Shown piece after piece: positions 43,831 to 52,404 of a stretch of DNA of 64,000 nucleotides (within the stretch, counting starts at the first letter, position 1; the number at the start of each line of letters is the position of its first letter). Source of the DNA: Flavobacterium endoglycinae (GTDB lineage Bacteria > Bacteroidota > Bacteroidia > Flavobacteriales > Flavobacteriaceae); assembly GCF_017352115.1 (NCBI RefSeq), contig NZ_CP071448.1, positions 5,009,001 through 5,073,000 on the forward strand, written 5' to 3'. The notes beneath the pieces were generated by a model, which made no database searches, was not told the origin of the DNA, and was given only the letters and a program-made list of their open reading frames with translations. The position numbers and the translations under genes were made by a program.

Positions 43831-45021
43831 ATGCCAAAATCAATTCTAACGTTTATTGCTTTTTTTCTGTCTTTGGTGATACATGCACAATACGAAAAAC
43901 AGCTTTCCAAAAATATTTCTTTAAGTATCAATGAGAATTTCGAAACCTATTTTTTTGCCGAAAAATTGGCAGTAGAGCATATTGGGTATTATGTTTTTAG
44001 CAATAAAGATTCCCGTTACGATCATCAGCCATTGGTCAGTCATGCTGCGGCACATTTTATGAAATGGAAAGACAGCGACGTGATTTTGAAAATTGCAGCA
44101 GTACTGGGAAAACTTCGTCCTATTTTAAATGATAATTCCCAGATTTTGGAATATCTCTGGTATTGTAAATCATTTCCTAAAACCGGATTTAAATATTCAG
44201 TTCCCAAAGATATTGCGATAAAAGACCCCGTTAAATATCCTAATGCCGAAGTTTTGGTACAAGAATTAACGGAACTTTTAAATGATTTTTATAAACAAGC
44301 CCAAGTAGGAGAGTACATTCGCCAGAATAAAAATTATTATCAGGGTGCGATGAAAGAAGCGGCTAAAGATATTGCTGTAAAATCGATTCCGTTTGAAGAA
44401 AAATGGTATGGAAAGAAATTTCTAGGTTATATATTTATTCTAATGCCCGGAATGCCTATTACGGAAGGAGAAGATAATTACCGCGCTTTTGGAATTCAGC
44501 TCGAAACTCCAAAAGGTAAAATGCCTTCAATGGTTTTTAGTTCAAGTGTCATGATTCCCAAAAAAGAAAATCTGTCTGATTATAAACAATTTGGGTTTGA
44601 TAATAAAGAAGTAACAAAATTTTTGACCGTTCATGAACTCGGACATTCATTTGTAAATCCGCTTTTACATGATTTTAAAAAAGAAATCGACAGAGATACG
44701 ATTTTGTTTACACCAAAACTTAAAAAGCATTTAGAGAACTCCTATATCAATAACTGGGACAACTGTATTACAGAGCATTTGGTACGTTTAGGGGAAATCA
44801 GAACCGCAAAACTTATGAATGATAAAACGGAAGAGGAGCGTTTGCGAAAAGAACATACCGTTACTATGGGATTTGTACTGCTTCCTTTTCTGGAAAATCA
44901 TATTATTCAATATGAAAGCGATCGTAAAAAATATCCAGATTTTCGCAGTTTTCTGCCTTTATTATTTAAATCACTTGACACTTTAAAGCCGGAAGACATT
45001 GACCGGATGATTGTAAATTAG
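43831..45021 (+). CDS. Exported DUF4932 protein, probable zinc metalloprotease
   Basis: Protein of 396 residues with signal peptide (MPKSILTFIAFFLSLVIHAQ). A gluzincin-like motif HELGH at 268-272 (FLTVHELGHSFVNP) and a downstream acidic region (NCITEHLVRLGEIR) fit a zinc metallopeptidase; this agrees with DUF4932. The N-terminal 230 residues are of unknown fold. It follows the acvB-like gene by 25 nt and may be the last gene of the lipid-modification operon, though its tie to lipid work is unclear. Confidence 0.75.
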   Translation: MPKSILTFIAFFLSLVIHAQYEKQLSKNISLSINENFETYFFAEKLAVEHIGYYVFSNKDSRYDHQPLVSHAAAHFMKWKDSDVILKIAAVLGKLRPILNDNSQILEYLWYCKSFPKTGFKYSVPKDIAIKDPVKYPNAEVLVQELTELLNDFYKQAQVGEYIRQNKNYYQGAMKEAAKDIAVKSIPFEEKWYGKKFLGYIFILMPGMPITEGEDNYRAFGIQLETPKGKMPSMVFSSSVMIPKKENLSDYKQFGFDNKEVTKFLTVHELGHSFVNPLLHDFKKEIDRDTILFTPKLKKHLENSYINNWDNCITEHLVRLGEIRTAKLMNDKTEEERLRKEHTVTMGFVLLPFLENHIIQYESDRKKYPDFRSFLPLLFKSLDTLKPEDIDRMIVN

Positions 45022-45366
45022 AATTTTAATCTTCTTAAAAACGTATAATTTTAAGAAATCCCTTAATTAAAATACTGGGTTACAATAAAAATTTAAAATT
45101 TTAATATTATTTTTTCGTTATTCAAACGAGGATTTCTCTTAAAATACCTTTCAATCAGATTTTAATAGTAGTTTTTTTCTTCTCGCAGGGAGAAGGTTTG
45201 AATGTATAATATTACAATTGCAAAAACAGCTGTTTTTCCTATGAATAAAGGGCTTTTAGAGGCTTTAGAATTCCTTAAGAAATGCTTTATTTTGCATTAA
45301 TTTGTTAGAAAAAATAAGTCCAAAGAGGAACTACAAAACTGATCCTAAGGATGAAACTTATTATTT
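45022..45366. other. 345-nt spacer upstream of the PAS kinase gene
   Basis: No gene is seen. It holds an inverted repeat CTTCTC-GCAGG-GAGAAG (45179-45195) and a perfect 16-bp palindrome AAAAACAGCTGTTTTT (45222-45237), either of which could be an operator or, in the first case, a weak terminator of the preceding operon. No promoter matching TTG-N17-23-TANNTTTG was found. Confidence 0.4.
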
Positions 45367-46458
45367 ATGTATTTAGGAAAAAATGGAGACATATCGAGAA
45401 TAGAGCTTAAAAAACTAATTGATTTTTTACCTTATCCTATAATCGTTTCTGAAAATACAGATGGAGAATCTAAATATCTGTTTTTTAATAAAAACTTCAC
45501 GAATAAAATTGGTTACGATTTAAGCGAAATTGAGAACAGAGACGAATTATCGAGATTGTTTTATCCTGATGAAGCTTACCGTGAAAAAATCATCAAAGAA
45601 TGGAATGCTAAAGCAGAACTGGTAAAGAATAATGAAAAAGGCTTTATTAAAATGAAAGCCAAAATTACTTGTAAATCGGGCGAGAAAAAGTGGTATGAGA
45701 TTAAAGCTTCACTTGTAAATGATTTAAACATCGTGACGTTTGTTAATATCAACAGCGACATGATTCTGCAGGAAAGACTGAAGAAAAAGAATCTTAATAA
45801 CGACCGTATGCTTTCTATTTTAGGACATGATCTTCGCAGTCCTATTGCAAATCTTATTTCGATTTCGTCAATGGGCGAGCAGTCAGAGATTTCGCAGGAA
45901 GAATTTATTGCTTTAATGCAGATTATAAAAGAAGAATCTGTTGAAGTACTGCAATTATTAGATACGACTTTTAATTGGGCAAAACTGAATTTTAATACCA
46001 TTCAGCTTAAAGAGACTTTAATCGATTTTAAAGCGCTTATTAACGACGTTTTAAAAGTCTATAAATCGACTTATGAAAATAAAGGAATTGCGGTTACGGT
46101 TGATATTGAGAAGATTGGAAGTATCGAAAATGATCTCGAAATCCTAACCATTATAGTGCGAAACCTGATTTCGAATGCCATTAAATTTACATCGAAAAAT
46201 GGTTTAATTGCGATTTCGGCAGAAGAAAATGAATTGATTATTACTGACAGTGGAGTAGGAATGACCGAAGAAATGGTCGATTCTATTCTCGATCTTAATT
46301 ATTCAACCCGAAGAGGAACCGATAATGAAAAAGGAGTGGGAATAGGGTTGCAATTGGCGCTAAGCCTTGCCGAAAAAATAAACTGCCGACTTGTAATTAA
46401 TAGCGAAGTATCGAAAGGAACATCGGTTTCTATCCTTTTTGATTCAGAAGAGAATTAA
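45367..46458 (+). CDS. Soluble PAS-domain histidine kinase
   Basis: Kinase of 363 residues without membrane segments: PAS domain (about 15-130; LIDFLPYPIIVSENTDG, YLFFNKNFTNKIGYDLSEI), phosphorylated His154 in ILGHDLRSPIANL, and an ATPase domain with N-box VRNLISNAIKF, G1 ITDSGVGM and G2 GVGIGLQLALSLA. It should sense a cytoplasmic signal and has no partner regulator next to it, so it is an orphan. Its last 29 bp overlap the 3' end of the oppositely oriented phosphopantetheinyl transferase gene. Confidence 0.9.
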   Translation: MYLGKNGDISRIELKKLIDFLPYPIIVSENTDGESKYLFFNKNFTNKIGYDLSEIENRDELSRLFYPDEAYREKIIKEWNAKAELVKNNEKGFIKMKAKITCKSGEKKWYEIKASLVNDLNIVTFVNINSDMILQERLKKKNLNNDRMLSILGHDLRSPIANLISISSMGEQSEISQEEFIALMQIIKEESVEVLQLLDTTFNWAKLNFNTIQLKETLIDFKALINDVLKVYKSTYENKGIAVTVDIEKIGSIENDLEILTIIVRNLISNAIKFTSKNGLIAISAEENELIITDSGVGMTEEMVDSILDLNYSTRRGTDNEKGVGIGLQLALSLAEKINCRLVINSEVSKGTSVSILFDSEEN

Positions 46459-46948
46459 GTAACGTTACTTTTTTTTCAAATCTTCCGTGATGACTTATAG
46501 AAATATCCTGAAGTGTTTCAGCGGTTTTTAAATACGGAATGCCATTTTTATCTTTTACAATTTCTGGATTTTCAACTTCAATCACATTGTTTATATCTTT
46601 AAAATCATTTACAGCAATGGTATGAATGCATTCATTGGTAATTACAGTTTGGGTATAATAAGCTTTCTCACCGCAGCTAACTTTTCCCTCAACTTGATCG
46701 AATTTTAAAGAATCAAAGGAACAGCAAAGTTTTTTCGGACTGAATTCGCGTATTTTGGTCTGGCGGTTGTAAATTTTATACGCCGCTTCTTTCATGCTCC
46801 ATAAAAGCCAAACCATTATTTCTGGTTCGTGATACTCCTTTATAAACTGTTGTTCTTCAGTGGTAAAAAGCTTTTCTATAAACCCTTTGCGCTGCCAGTT
46901 GCTTTCTATACGTGACTGCGCAAGGTCTATAATGTCGTTACCAATCAT
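46430..46948 (-). CDS. 4'-phosphopantetheinyl transferase, AcpS-like
   Basis: Protein of 172 residues with the two signature motifs of the superfamily: IGNDIIDL (Asp5 and Asp8) at the N-terminus and WSMKEAAYK (Glu54) about 45 residues later, which bind Mg and coenzyme A. It attaches the phosphopantetheine arm to carrier proteins. Its ATG overlaps the stop of the ACP gene (ATGA), so it is translationally coupled to its probable substrate. Last gene of the seven-gene polyketide operon. The C-terminal half is less conserved than the housekeeping AcpS, consistent with a dedicated role. Confidence 0.85.
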   Translation of the reverse strand: MIGNDIIDLAQSRIESNWQRKGFIEKLFTTEEQQFIKEYHEPEIMVWLLWSMKEAAYKIYNRQTKIREFSPKKLCCSFDSLKFDQVEGKVSCGEKAYYTQTVITNECIHTIAVNDFKDINNVIEVENPEIVKDKNGIPYLKTAETLQDISISHHGRFEKKVTLLNSLLNQKG

Positions 46949-47199
46949 TTTTCGGCTAGTTTGGTTTCGATGATTTCTACAGCCGTTTTTACGTCAAGCA
47001 TTCGTTCCATATCTGCATTATCAATTACGATATCAAAATTTTCTTCGATGTCCAGCACAATATCTACCAGATTTGCAGAATTGATATTCAGATCATTAAT
47101 AAAATCAGTTTCTTCGGTTAGGTTTTCAAATGCTTCTGTATTTGTCGTAAAAGGCTTTATAATTCCTTTTAATTTCTCTATAAGTGCTGTTTTGTCCAT
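46945..47199 (-). CDS. Acyl carrier protein of the polyketide operon
   Basis: Carrier protein of 84 residues with four-helix pattern; Ser41 in DLNINSANLVDIV is the phosphopantetheine site (NSAN replaces the common DSLD, with Ser kept). The ATG at 47199 is chosen: it follows the ketosynthase stop by 1 nt, whereas the ATG at 47235 would lie within the ketosynthase gene and add a non-homologous basic tail. Acidic overall. It most likely carries the growing acyl chain between the ketosynthase, dehydratase and type III synthase. Confidence 0.9.
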   Translation of the reverse strand: MDKTALIEKLKGIIKPFTTNTEAFENLTEETDFINDLNINSANLVDIVLDIEENFDIVIDNADMERMLDVKTAVEIIETKLAEK

Positions 47200-47200
47200 T

Positions 47201-48469
47201 TTAGTTTTCAAATTTTTTAAATAATATACAAGCATTTACATCGCCAAAACCAAAACTGGCTTTAGCAATTATTTTAGGGTTGGTTTTAATCGTTTTCATC
47301 AGCACTTTGGAAGGATCAATAAGGGCTTCTATTTCGGGATGAAGATCGGAACAATTCGTATTTCCAAACAAAAAACCTTCGTGAATCTGCAATACCGCAG
47401 CAACACTTTCTATGCTACCCGAAGCACTTAAACAATGCCCGGTAAGACTTTTCAAAGAGTTAATGTACGGAAAATCAGCACCGCTTCGTTTTAGTGCTTT
47501 TGTCCAGTTTTCGATTTCAAGACTATCTTTTGTAGTGGCAGTCAAATGCCCGTTTATGGCATCAATTTCGTTTGGATTTATTCCAGCATTTTCAACGGCA
47601 GTGGTAATACATCTTTGTACGGCCGTGCTGTTGGGAGCCGTCATTGTACCTCCATCTCGCTGTCCGCCAGAGTTTACGCTTCCGCCTAATACTTCGGCAT
47701 AAATCACAGCGTTGCGTTCTAAAGCAGTTTCTAGATCTTCAATGACAAAAGCTCCGGCGCCGCTTCCGGGAACAAAACCGGCTGCAGAAACACTCATAGG
47801 TCTTGAACCTTCTTCAGGTGTATCATTAAATTTGGAAGAACATACCCGAAGCGCATCAAATCCTCCCCAAATATACGGACCGCTGTCTGAAGTACTTCCT
47901 GCAAGAATTCGTTTTGCTTGTCCAGATCGGATTCGGTCATACGCCATTAAAATGGCTTCTGCGCCTGTCGCACAGGCAGAAGAATTGGTGGTAACTTGAT
48001 TACCCAATCCAATTTTACCGCCAAGATAAGCGCTGACACCGCTGTTCATGGTTTGTGCCACGACAGTACTTCCTAATCGACGGGTTTGGAGATCGTCAAT
48101 TTTATAAATGCTTTCGCGGAATTTATCAATTCCAGAAGTTCCAGATCCGAAGATGGCGCCGCTGTCCCAATCCGGATGTTCGTTTAATGGCAATCCTGCA
48201 TTGTTCCAAGCTTCCATACCGGCAATAACGCCATATAAGATTCCTGTACTGTTAAATCCACGAAGTTCAAGTTCTGTAAAATACTGCGCTTTCAATTCAT
48301 CCGATATTTGTGGCTGTCCCGCAATCTGGCATGAAAACTGCAATTCTTCCAGCTGAGAATCATGTCGGATACCCGAAATACCGTTTTGAAGCGCATTTGT
48401 AAACGCCGAAATTCCCACACCATTTGGTGCAGCTACTCCAAGACCCGTTATTACAATTCGCTTTTTCAT
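47201..48469 (-). CDS. Divergent beta-ketoacyl-ACP synthase of the polyketide operon
   Basis: Condensing enzyme of 422 residues. Cys166 in SSACATGAEAI, His308 in INGHLTATTKD and His345 in LTGHCLSASG make a complete active site, with Lys340 before the second His. The second motif has NGH in place of the usual NTHGT/NTHATS of FabF, which sets it apart from the FabF-like enzyme at 19-20 kb. It should lengthen acyl chains on the adjacent ACP. Its start overlaps the dehydratase stop (ATGA). No chain-length-factor partner is present. Confidence 0.92.
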   Translation of the reverse strand: MKKRIVITGLGVAAPNGVGISAFTNALQNGISGIRHDSQLEELQFSCQIAGQPQISDELKAQYFTELELRGFNSTGILYGVIAGMEAWNNAGLPLNEHPDWDSGAIFGSGTSGIDKFRESIYKIDDLQTRRLGSTVVAQTMNSGVSAYLGGKIGLGNQVTTNSSACATGAEAILMAYDRIRSGQAKRILAGSTSDSGPYIWGGFDALRVCSSKFNDTPEEGSRPMSVSAAGFVPGSGAGAFVIEDLETALERNAVIYAEVLGGSVNSGGQRDGGTMTAPNSTAVQRCITTAVENAGINPNEIDAINGHLTATTKDSLEIENWTKALKRSGADFPYINSLKSLTGHCLSASGSIESVAAVLQIHEGFLFGNTNCSDLHPEIEALIDPSKVLMKTIKTNPKIIAKASFGFGDVNACILFKKFEN

Positions 48470-48903
48470 AATTTCTTCGTTATCATTCCCGCCAAAATGC
48501 CTTTGCAGACTTCTTGTCCGGCTTCATTTTTCATTACGGCACTGCATTTTAATTTCCCAAATCGGAAGAACATCTTTTCAGAAGTTACCGTTACTTTTTC
48601 ATTGGGATAAACAGGTTTTAAAAACTCCATATCGGCAGAAGTAAAGGCAATTACGGTATTTTCTGCAAGTTCATTTCCCAATAAAAATATTCCCAAACAG
48701 ACCATTCCAATCTGTGCCATGGTTTCAGTTAAAATTACACCCGGAGTTACGGGATTATCTTTGAAATGGCCTTTGTAAAAATCAAGGTTTTCGTTGTAGG
48801 TATAGGTTCCGGTTACACCGTTTTCATCGGCATGGAGCAGTTCGTCTACAAATAGAAAAGGTTCGCTGTACGGAAGTTGTTTTACAATATCAGTTAAATT
48901 CAT
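48466..48903 (-). CDS. FabZ/FabA-like 3-hydroxyacyl-ACP dehydratase
   Basis: Hot-dog fold protein of 145 residues with the catalytic pair of the family: His46 in KGHFKDNPVTPGV and Glu60 in TETMAQ. It removes water from 3-hydroxyacyl-ACP during chain assembly. Length is right for FabZ (about 140-150). It lies 10 nt after the type III PKS gene and overlaps the ketosynthase start. No ketoreductase gene is in the operon, so that step would need the housekeeping FabG. Confidence 0.9.
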   Translation of the reverse strand: MNLTDIVKQLPYSEPFLFVDELLHADENGVTGTYTYNENLDFYKGHFKDNPVTPGVILTETMAQIGMVCLGIFLLGNELAENTVIAFTSADMEFLKPVYPNEKVTVTSEKMFFRFGKLKCSAVMKNEAGQEVCKGILAGMITKKL

Positions 48904-48913
48904 ACTTTTTTAA

Positions 48914-49966
48914 TTACCATTGCAATAAAACTCTTTGAGCCGAAAATCCGGGACCAAAACTCAGCATTAAACCTTTTTCTCCTTTTTTTGGATTTCGGTT
49001 CATAATATTTTCCAAAACATACAAAACGGTAGCGCTTGACATATTGCCGTATTGTTTTAGAATTTCTTTCGTATCGTCTATATTCTTTTCCAATCCGGCA
49101 AAAAGAGATTCAACAGTGGTTACAATTTTTTTTCCTCCAGGATGAAAAATCATATGATCGATATCTTTAATATCCAGATTATTCTGTTTTAAAAATGGAT
49201 GAATGATATCGCCAAAATGAGAAGCAATCGTATCAGGTACTTCGATATCCAAAACCATCTGCAGTCCGCTGTTGGTTAGTTTAAAACCCATCATGTGTTC
49301 GGCATCATAAAAATGATACATCTGTTCGTCGAGAATTTCAGGGCCGTAATCTTCTTCTTTTGAAGATAATAAACAGCAGGCTGAGCCATCTCCAAAAATC
49401 GCGGCGCTGACAATATTCGGCATTGAAAAATCATCCAGCTGAAAAGTAGCAGTTGGCGATTCCACGGCAATTACTGCGGCCCGTTTACCGGGATTTGATT
49501 TTAGGAAATTCTTCGCATAAATAATTCCTGATATTCCGGCGGCACAGCCCATTTCGGTTACGGGGAGACGGACAATATCTTGCCTTAATTTCATTTTATT
49601 AATTAAATAAGCGTCTAGTGAAGGAATCATAATTCCGGTGCAGCTTACTGTAATGATATAATCTAAACTCTGCGGATCCCAGCCTTTTTTTTCTAAGGCT
49701 TTTTCAAGAACTTGATGTCCTAGAACGATCATTTCACGGCTGTAAATATCATTTTTTTCTTCGAATGAAGTGGCGGTAAAAACTTCCGAAGGCTCCATTA
49801 TGGAATAGCGTTTATCGACGGAAGCGCCCTCGAATATTTTTTTTACTTTTCGTATAAAACGTTCTTCCTGACCTTCGAGCCATATATCGACAAACGGAAG
49901 TATTTCTTCGGTAGTACGTGAATATTGCGGAAGCTGTTTGACAGCGGTGATTATCTTGACACTCAT
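48914..49966 (-). CDS. Type III polyketide synthase (chalcone/stilbene synthase family)
   Basis: Homodimeric-type condensing enzyme of 350 residues. The catalytic triad is intact: Cys141 in TEMGCAAGI, His275 in IFHPGGKK and Asn308 in QYGNMSSAT; the C-terminal SFGPGFSAQ loop is also typical. Such enzymes extend an acyl starter with malonyl-CoA and cyclise it to resorcinols, pyrones or phloroglucinols. The start at 49966 overlaps the methyltransferase stop (ATGA); the upstream in-frame ATG at 50002 lies in that gene. With an ACP, ketosynthase and dehydratase in the operon, the starter is likely a specially made acyl chain. Product unknown. Confidence 0.93.
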   Translation of the reverse strand: MSVKIITAVKQLPQYSRTTEEILPFVDIWLEGQEERFIRKVKKIFEGASVDKRYSIMEPSEVFTATSFEEKNDIYSREMIVLGHQVLEKALEKKGWDPQSLDYIITVSCTGIMIPSLDAYLINKMKLRQDIVRLPVTEMGCAAGISGIIYAKNFLKSNPGKRAAVIAVESPTATFQLDDFSMPNIVSAAIFGDGSACCLLSSKEEDYGPEILDEQMYHFYDAEHMMGFKLTNSGLQMVLDIEVPDTIASHFGDIIHPFLKQNNLDIKDIDHMIFHPGGKKIVTTVESLFAGLEKNIDDTKEILKQYGNMSSATVLYVLENIMNRNPKKGEKGLMLSFGPGFSAQRVLLQW

Positions 49967-50676
49967 ATTTTTGTAATTATCCACTGGTAGCGAAAAGCCC
50001 ATTTCCAGTTTATGGAGTAGTTTTTTAGATTTAGTTTTTTGGAGAATTGCTCCAGTTCATTTTTTTTGAATCCTTTTAAAATAGAAATCAAACCATCGTT
50101 GCGCGACATTCTATTTAGATTGAAAACAACACTGATCAATTCAAATAATCGGTAAGCGAGTTTGCTTCTGTGCAGATCATTTATTACGATTCCTATTGAA
50201 GCATTTCGGTTTAGAATGTCCATTACTGCTGCAATTTGATTGGTTGTAAAATGATGTAATGTCAGCGTGCACAAAACAATATCATAGTGCAGCTGATGGA
50301 AATCTTCGCTAAAAATATCCATACATACGTATTCTATATTCGGATAATTTTTTGAAAGTTTCTTGGCATAATCAATTGTAAAAGCATTGGCATCAATACC
50401 TATTAATTTAAATTGAAGATTGCGTTTCTTTCCATATTTAGCGAGCATTCGCAGCATATCACCATTTCCACAGCCTATGTCGGCAATGGTAATAGTTTTC
50501 GAAGTGTCAATTTTTTTTAAAAGTTGTTTTATACCGTGCAGTGTGAGTTTATTTCCCCCCAGCAGCTGATTAATGGAGGCAATTTGATCGAGTGCGCCGA
50601 TAAGTTCTTCGCTTTGAAGCGAAAAATCGTCCATTATTTCAGTTTCTTCTGTTCTATATTTGGTATTTACGCTCAT
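49963..50676 (-). CDS. SAM-dependent methyltransferase of the polyketide operon
   Basis: Class I methyltransferase of 237 residues with SAM-binding motif IADIGCGNGDML (about 64-75), acidic loop GIDANAFT, and DIVLCTLTLHHF. The C-terminal part (MSRNDGLISILKGFKKNELEQF) is like that of small quinone/phenol methyltransferases. Its start overlaps the flavoprotein stop by 1 nt and its stop overlaps the PKS start, so the three are tightly coupled. Probable role: O- or C-methylation of the ring made by the PKS. Confidence 0.88.
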   Translation of the reverse strand: MSVNTKYRTEETEIMDDFSLQSEELIGALDQIASINQLLGGNKLTLHGIKQLLKKIDTSKTITIADIGCGNGDMLRMLAKYGKKRNLQFKLIGIDANAFTIDYAKKLSKNYPNIEYVCMDIFSEDFHQLHYDIVLCTLTLHHFTTNQIAAVMDILNRNASIGIVINDLHRSKLAYRLFELISVVFNLNRMSRNDGLISILKGFKKNELEQFSKKLNLKNYSINWKWAFRYQWIITKI

Positions 50677-51803
50677 TATTCAATTGTTATGGGACGACCA
50701 TGCGTTTGTTTTATAATTACCGATAATATCGCCGGAATCGTTGCTGCAAGGGTAGTCAATACATGGGTAATTTTTTTATGCGTCAATGCTTTGGCTAGTA
50801 TTCTTCCAAAGAAAAGTCTTCTGCTGAAATGCTTTTTCCATTCTTCAATATACTTTTGTTCGAATGCATTTCGGGATTTTATTCTGCCGTTATGAAAATC
50901 AAGTACAAGTTCAGAGGCTATTTTGGCACTATGAATGGCCATTGCCATACCGTTGCCGCACATTGGATGAATTAAACCTGCTGTATCTCCAATCATTACA
51001 ATATGGTTTTCCACAGGTTCTTTTTTATCGAATGAAATCTGGCTGATGGTTAATGGTTTTTCGAATAGGGAAGTGCTGTTTTCAAAAACAAATTGTAGTT
51101 TTTTATTTTTATAAAGTACTGATTTCTGATACTCTTCGATGTTTTTGTATTTTTTAAAAGTTTCAAAATCGGCTAGGTAACAAATGTTTATAATGTCATT
51201 TTCTACTTTTGAAACACCGCAGTAACCGCCTTGAAAATTATACAAACCCACGAGACTTTCATCAAAATCTCCAGAGTAATGTGCTTTTACAGCGAGCCAA
51301 GGTGATTTTTTTGAAATGAAATCTCTTGAAAGGACTTGATCGATATTTGATCTTTTGCCATAAGCCCCGAGAACTATTTTAGTGGAAAAGATTTGTTCAG
51401 ATGTGTTAACGGTAAAAACATCACTTTTAAAAGAAATATTTGTAACGGTTTCAGTAACAATCGCACAGCCGTTTTCGACTGCTTTTTGAAATAAGAAATT
51501 ATCTAGCACGTAGCGGCTGATTCCGAAACCGCCTAACGGAAGTTTAGTTTTTGCTGTTTTGCCGTTTTGCGCCGTAAATTCAAAGTTGGAGATTGAAGTA
51601 GGATGAAGTTCTGAAATATTTAAACCAAGCCAAGATAAATACGGAAGAATTTCGTTTGAAATATATTCTCCACAGACTTTATGCCTGGGATATGTATTTT
51701 TTTCGATAAGAGTGACTTTCAATCCCTTTTGGGATAAATGTACGGCACCTGCCAGACCGGCAAGTCCTCCTCCTATAATTAATACATCCGAATTTGTTCT
51801 CAT
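50676..51803 (-). CDS. FAD-dependent oxidoreductase of the polyketide operon
   Basis: Flavoprotein of 375 residues of the geranylgeranyl reductase/aromatic hydroxylase class. It has the dinucleotide motif IIGGGLAGL (9-17), the CGEYIS motif near residues 44-49 and the second FAD motif IGDTAGLIHPMCGNGMAMA (about 277-295), followed by a hydrophobic tail that may touch the membrane. Paired with a type III PKS and a methyltransferase it resembles the srsABC layout of Streptomyces, where a flavoprotein hydroxylates alkylresorcinols; a reductase role on an isoprenoid or polyene is also possible. First gene of the operon. Confidence 0.88.
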   Translation of the reverse strand: MRTNSDVLIIGGGLAGLAGAVHLSQKGLKVTLIEKNTYPRHKVCGEYISNEILPYLSWLGLNISELHPTSISNFEFTAQNGKTAKTKLPLGGFGISRYVLDNFLFQKAVENGCAIVTETVTNISFKSDVFTVNTSEQIFSTKIVLGAYGKRSNIDQVLSRDFISKKSPWLAVKAHYSGDFDESLVGLYNFQGGYCGVSKVENDIINICYLADFETFKKYKNIEEYQKSVLYKNKKLQFVFENSTSLFEKPLTISQISFDKKEPVENHIVMIGDTAGLIHPMCGNGMAMAIHSAKIASELVLDFHNGRIKSRNAFEQKYIEEWKKHFSRRLFFGRILAKALTHKKITHVLTTLAATIPAILSVIIKQTHGRPITIE

Positions 51804-51951
51804 ACTACCAATTTAGTCATAAAATCTTAAATGATCTTAATGAAAGCAGTTAAATGTTTAACAAATTATTTAACTAAATGAGATTGTGGTATGAATTATT
51901 TGGCTGGGATAATTAAATGAATAAACTTTTTTATTTGGAGAATAAGAATAT

Positions 51952-52311
51952 TTAATTGAGCATTTCTGTAGTTTCCATTCGCAAACCGTATTCACTTCCT
52001 AAATAAAGCGGATTTCCGTGTTTTTCAGACCAAAAACCATCCAGAATATCTTTGTTGATACAGCGATAAACCGCAACACCTTTATACGTTTTATGATCGT
52101 CGCCTTTATAGCTGAAATTGATTACCAAAATATTATCCTTAAAGAAACCCGAACCTTTTTGTTTTTGTGAACCATTAATGAGCCAGTCGGCTTTAATACG
52201 ATTGTTTTCATCCAGAGTTATTTTTAAAACTCCTTTGTAGCTTATTTGATTGCTTTCTTCCTGATTGCTTCCAGAAATAGAATAAGTGCCAATTAAATCT
52301 TGTACAGTCAT
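51952..52311 (-). CDS. Small beta-rich protein of unknown function
   Basis: Protein of 119 residues, predicted all-beta with alternating hydrophobic strands (GTYSISGSNQEES, YKGVLKITLDENNRIKADWLING, GSGFFKDNILVINFSY, YKGVAVYRCI). The layout is like a small lipocalin-type or calycin barrel. No signal peptide, so cytoplasmic. The family is not recognised. It lies 148 nt upstream of the polyketide operon on the same strand; a role in that pathway is possible but unsupported. Confidence 0.6.
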   Translation of the reverse strand: MTVQDLIGTYSISGSNQEESNQISYKGVLKITLDENNRIKADWLINGSQKQKGSGFFKDNILVINFSYKGDDHKTYKGVAVYRCINKDILDGFWSEKHGNPLYLGSEYGLRMETTEMLN

Positions 52312-52404
52312 GTATTTTTAATGCAGATTTTAAGATGACACAAATATAAATTGAATGTTTTAATGATTGAAGTAATTCTTCTGTAGAATTATTTATTAAA
52401 TCAG

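Noticed and set aside
47412..48610. Plus-strand ORFs across the ketosynthase and dehydratase genes
   Set aside because: Mirror frames of conserved enzymes; translations show no domain.
52374..52390. AATTCT/AGAATT hairpin after the membrane protein gene
   Set aside because: Only 6-7 AT pairs and no T-run; too weak for a terminator.
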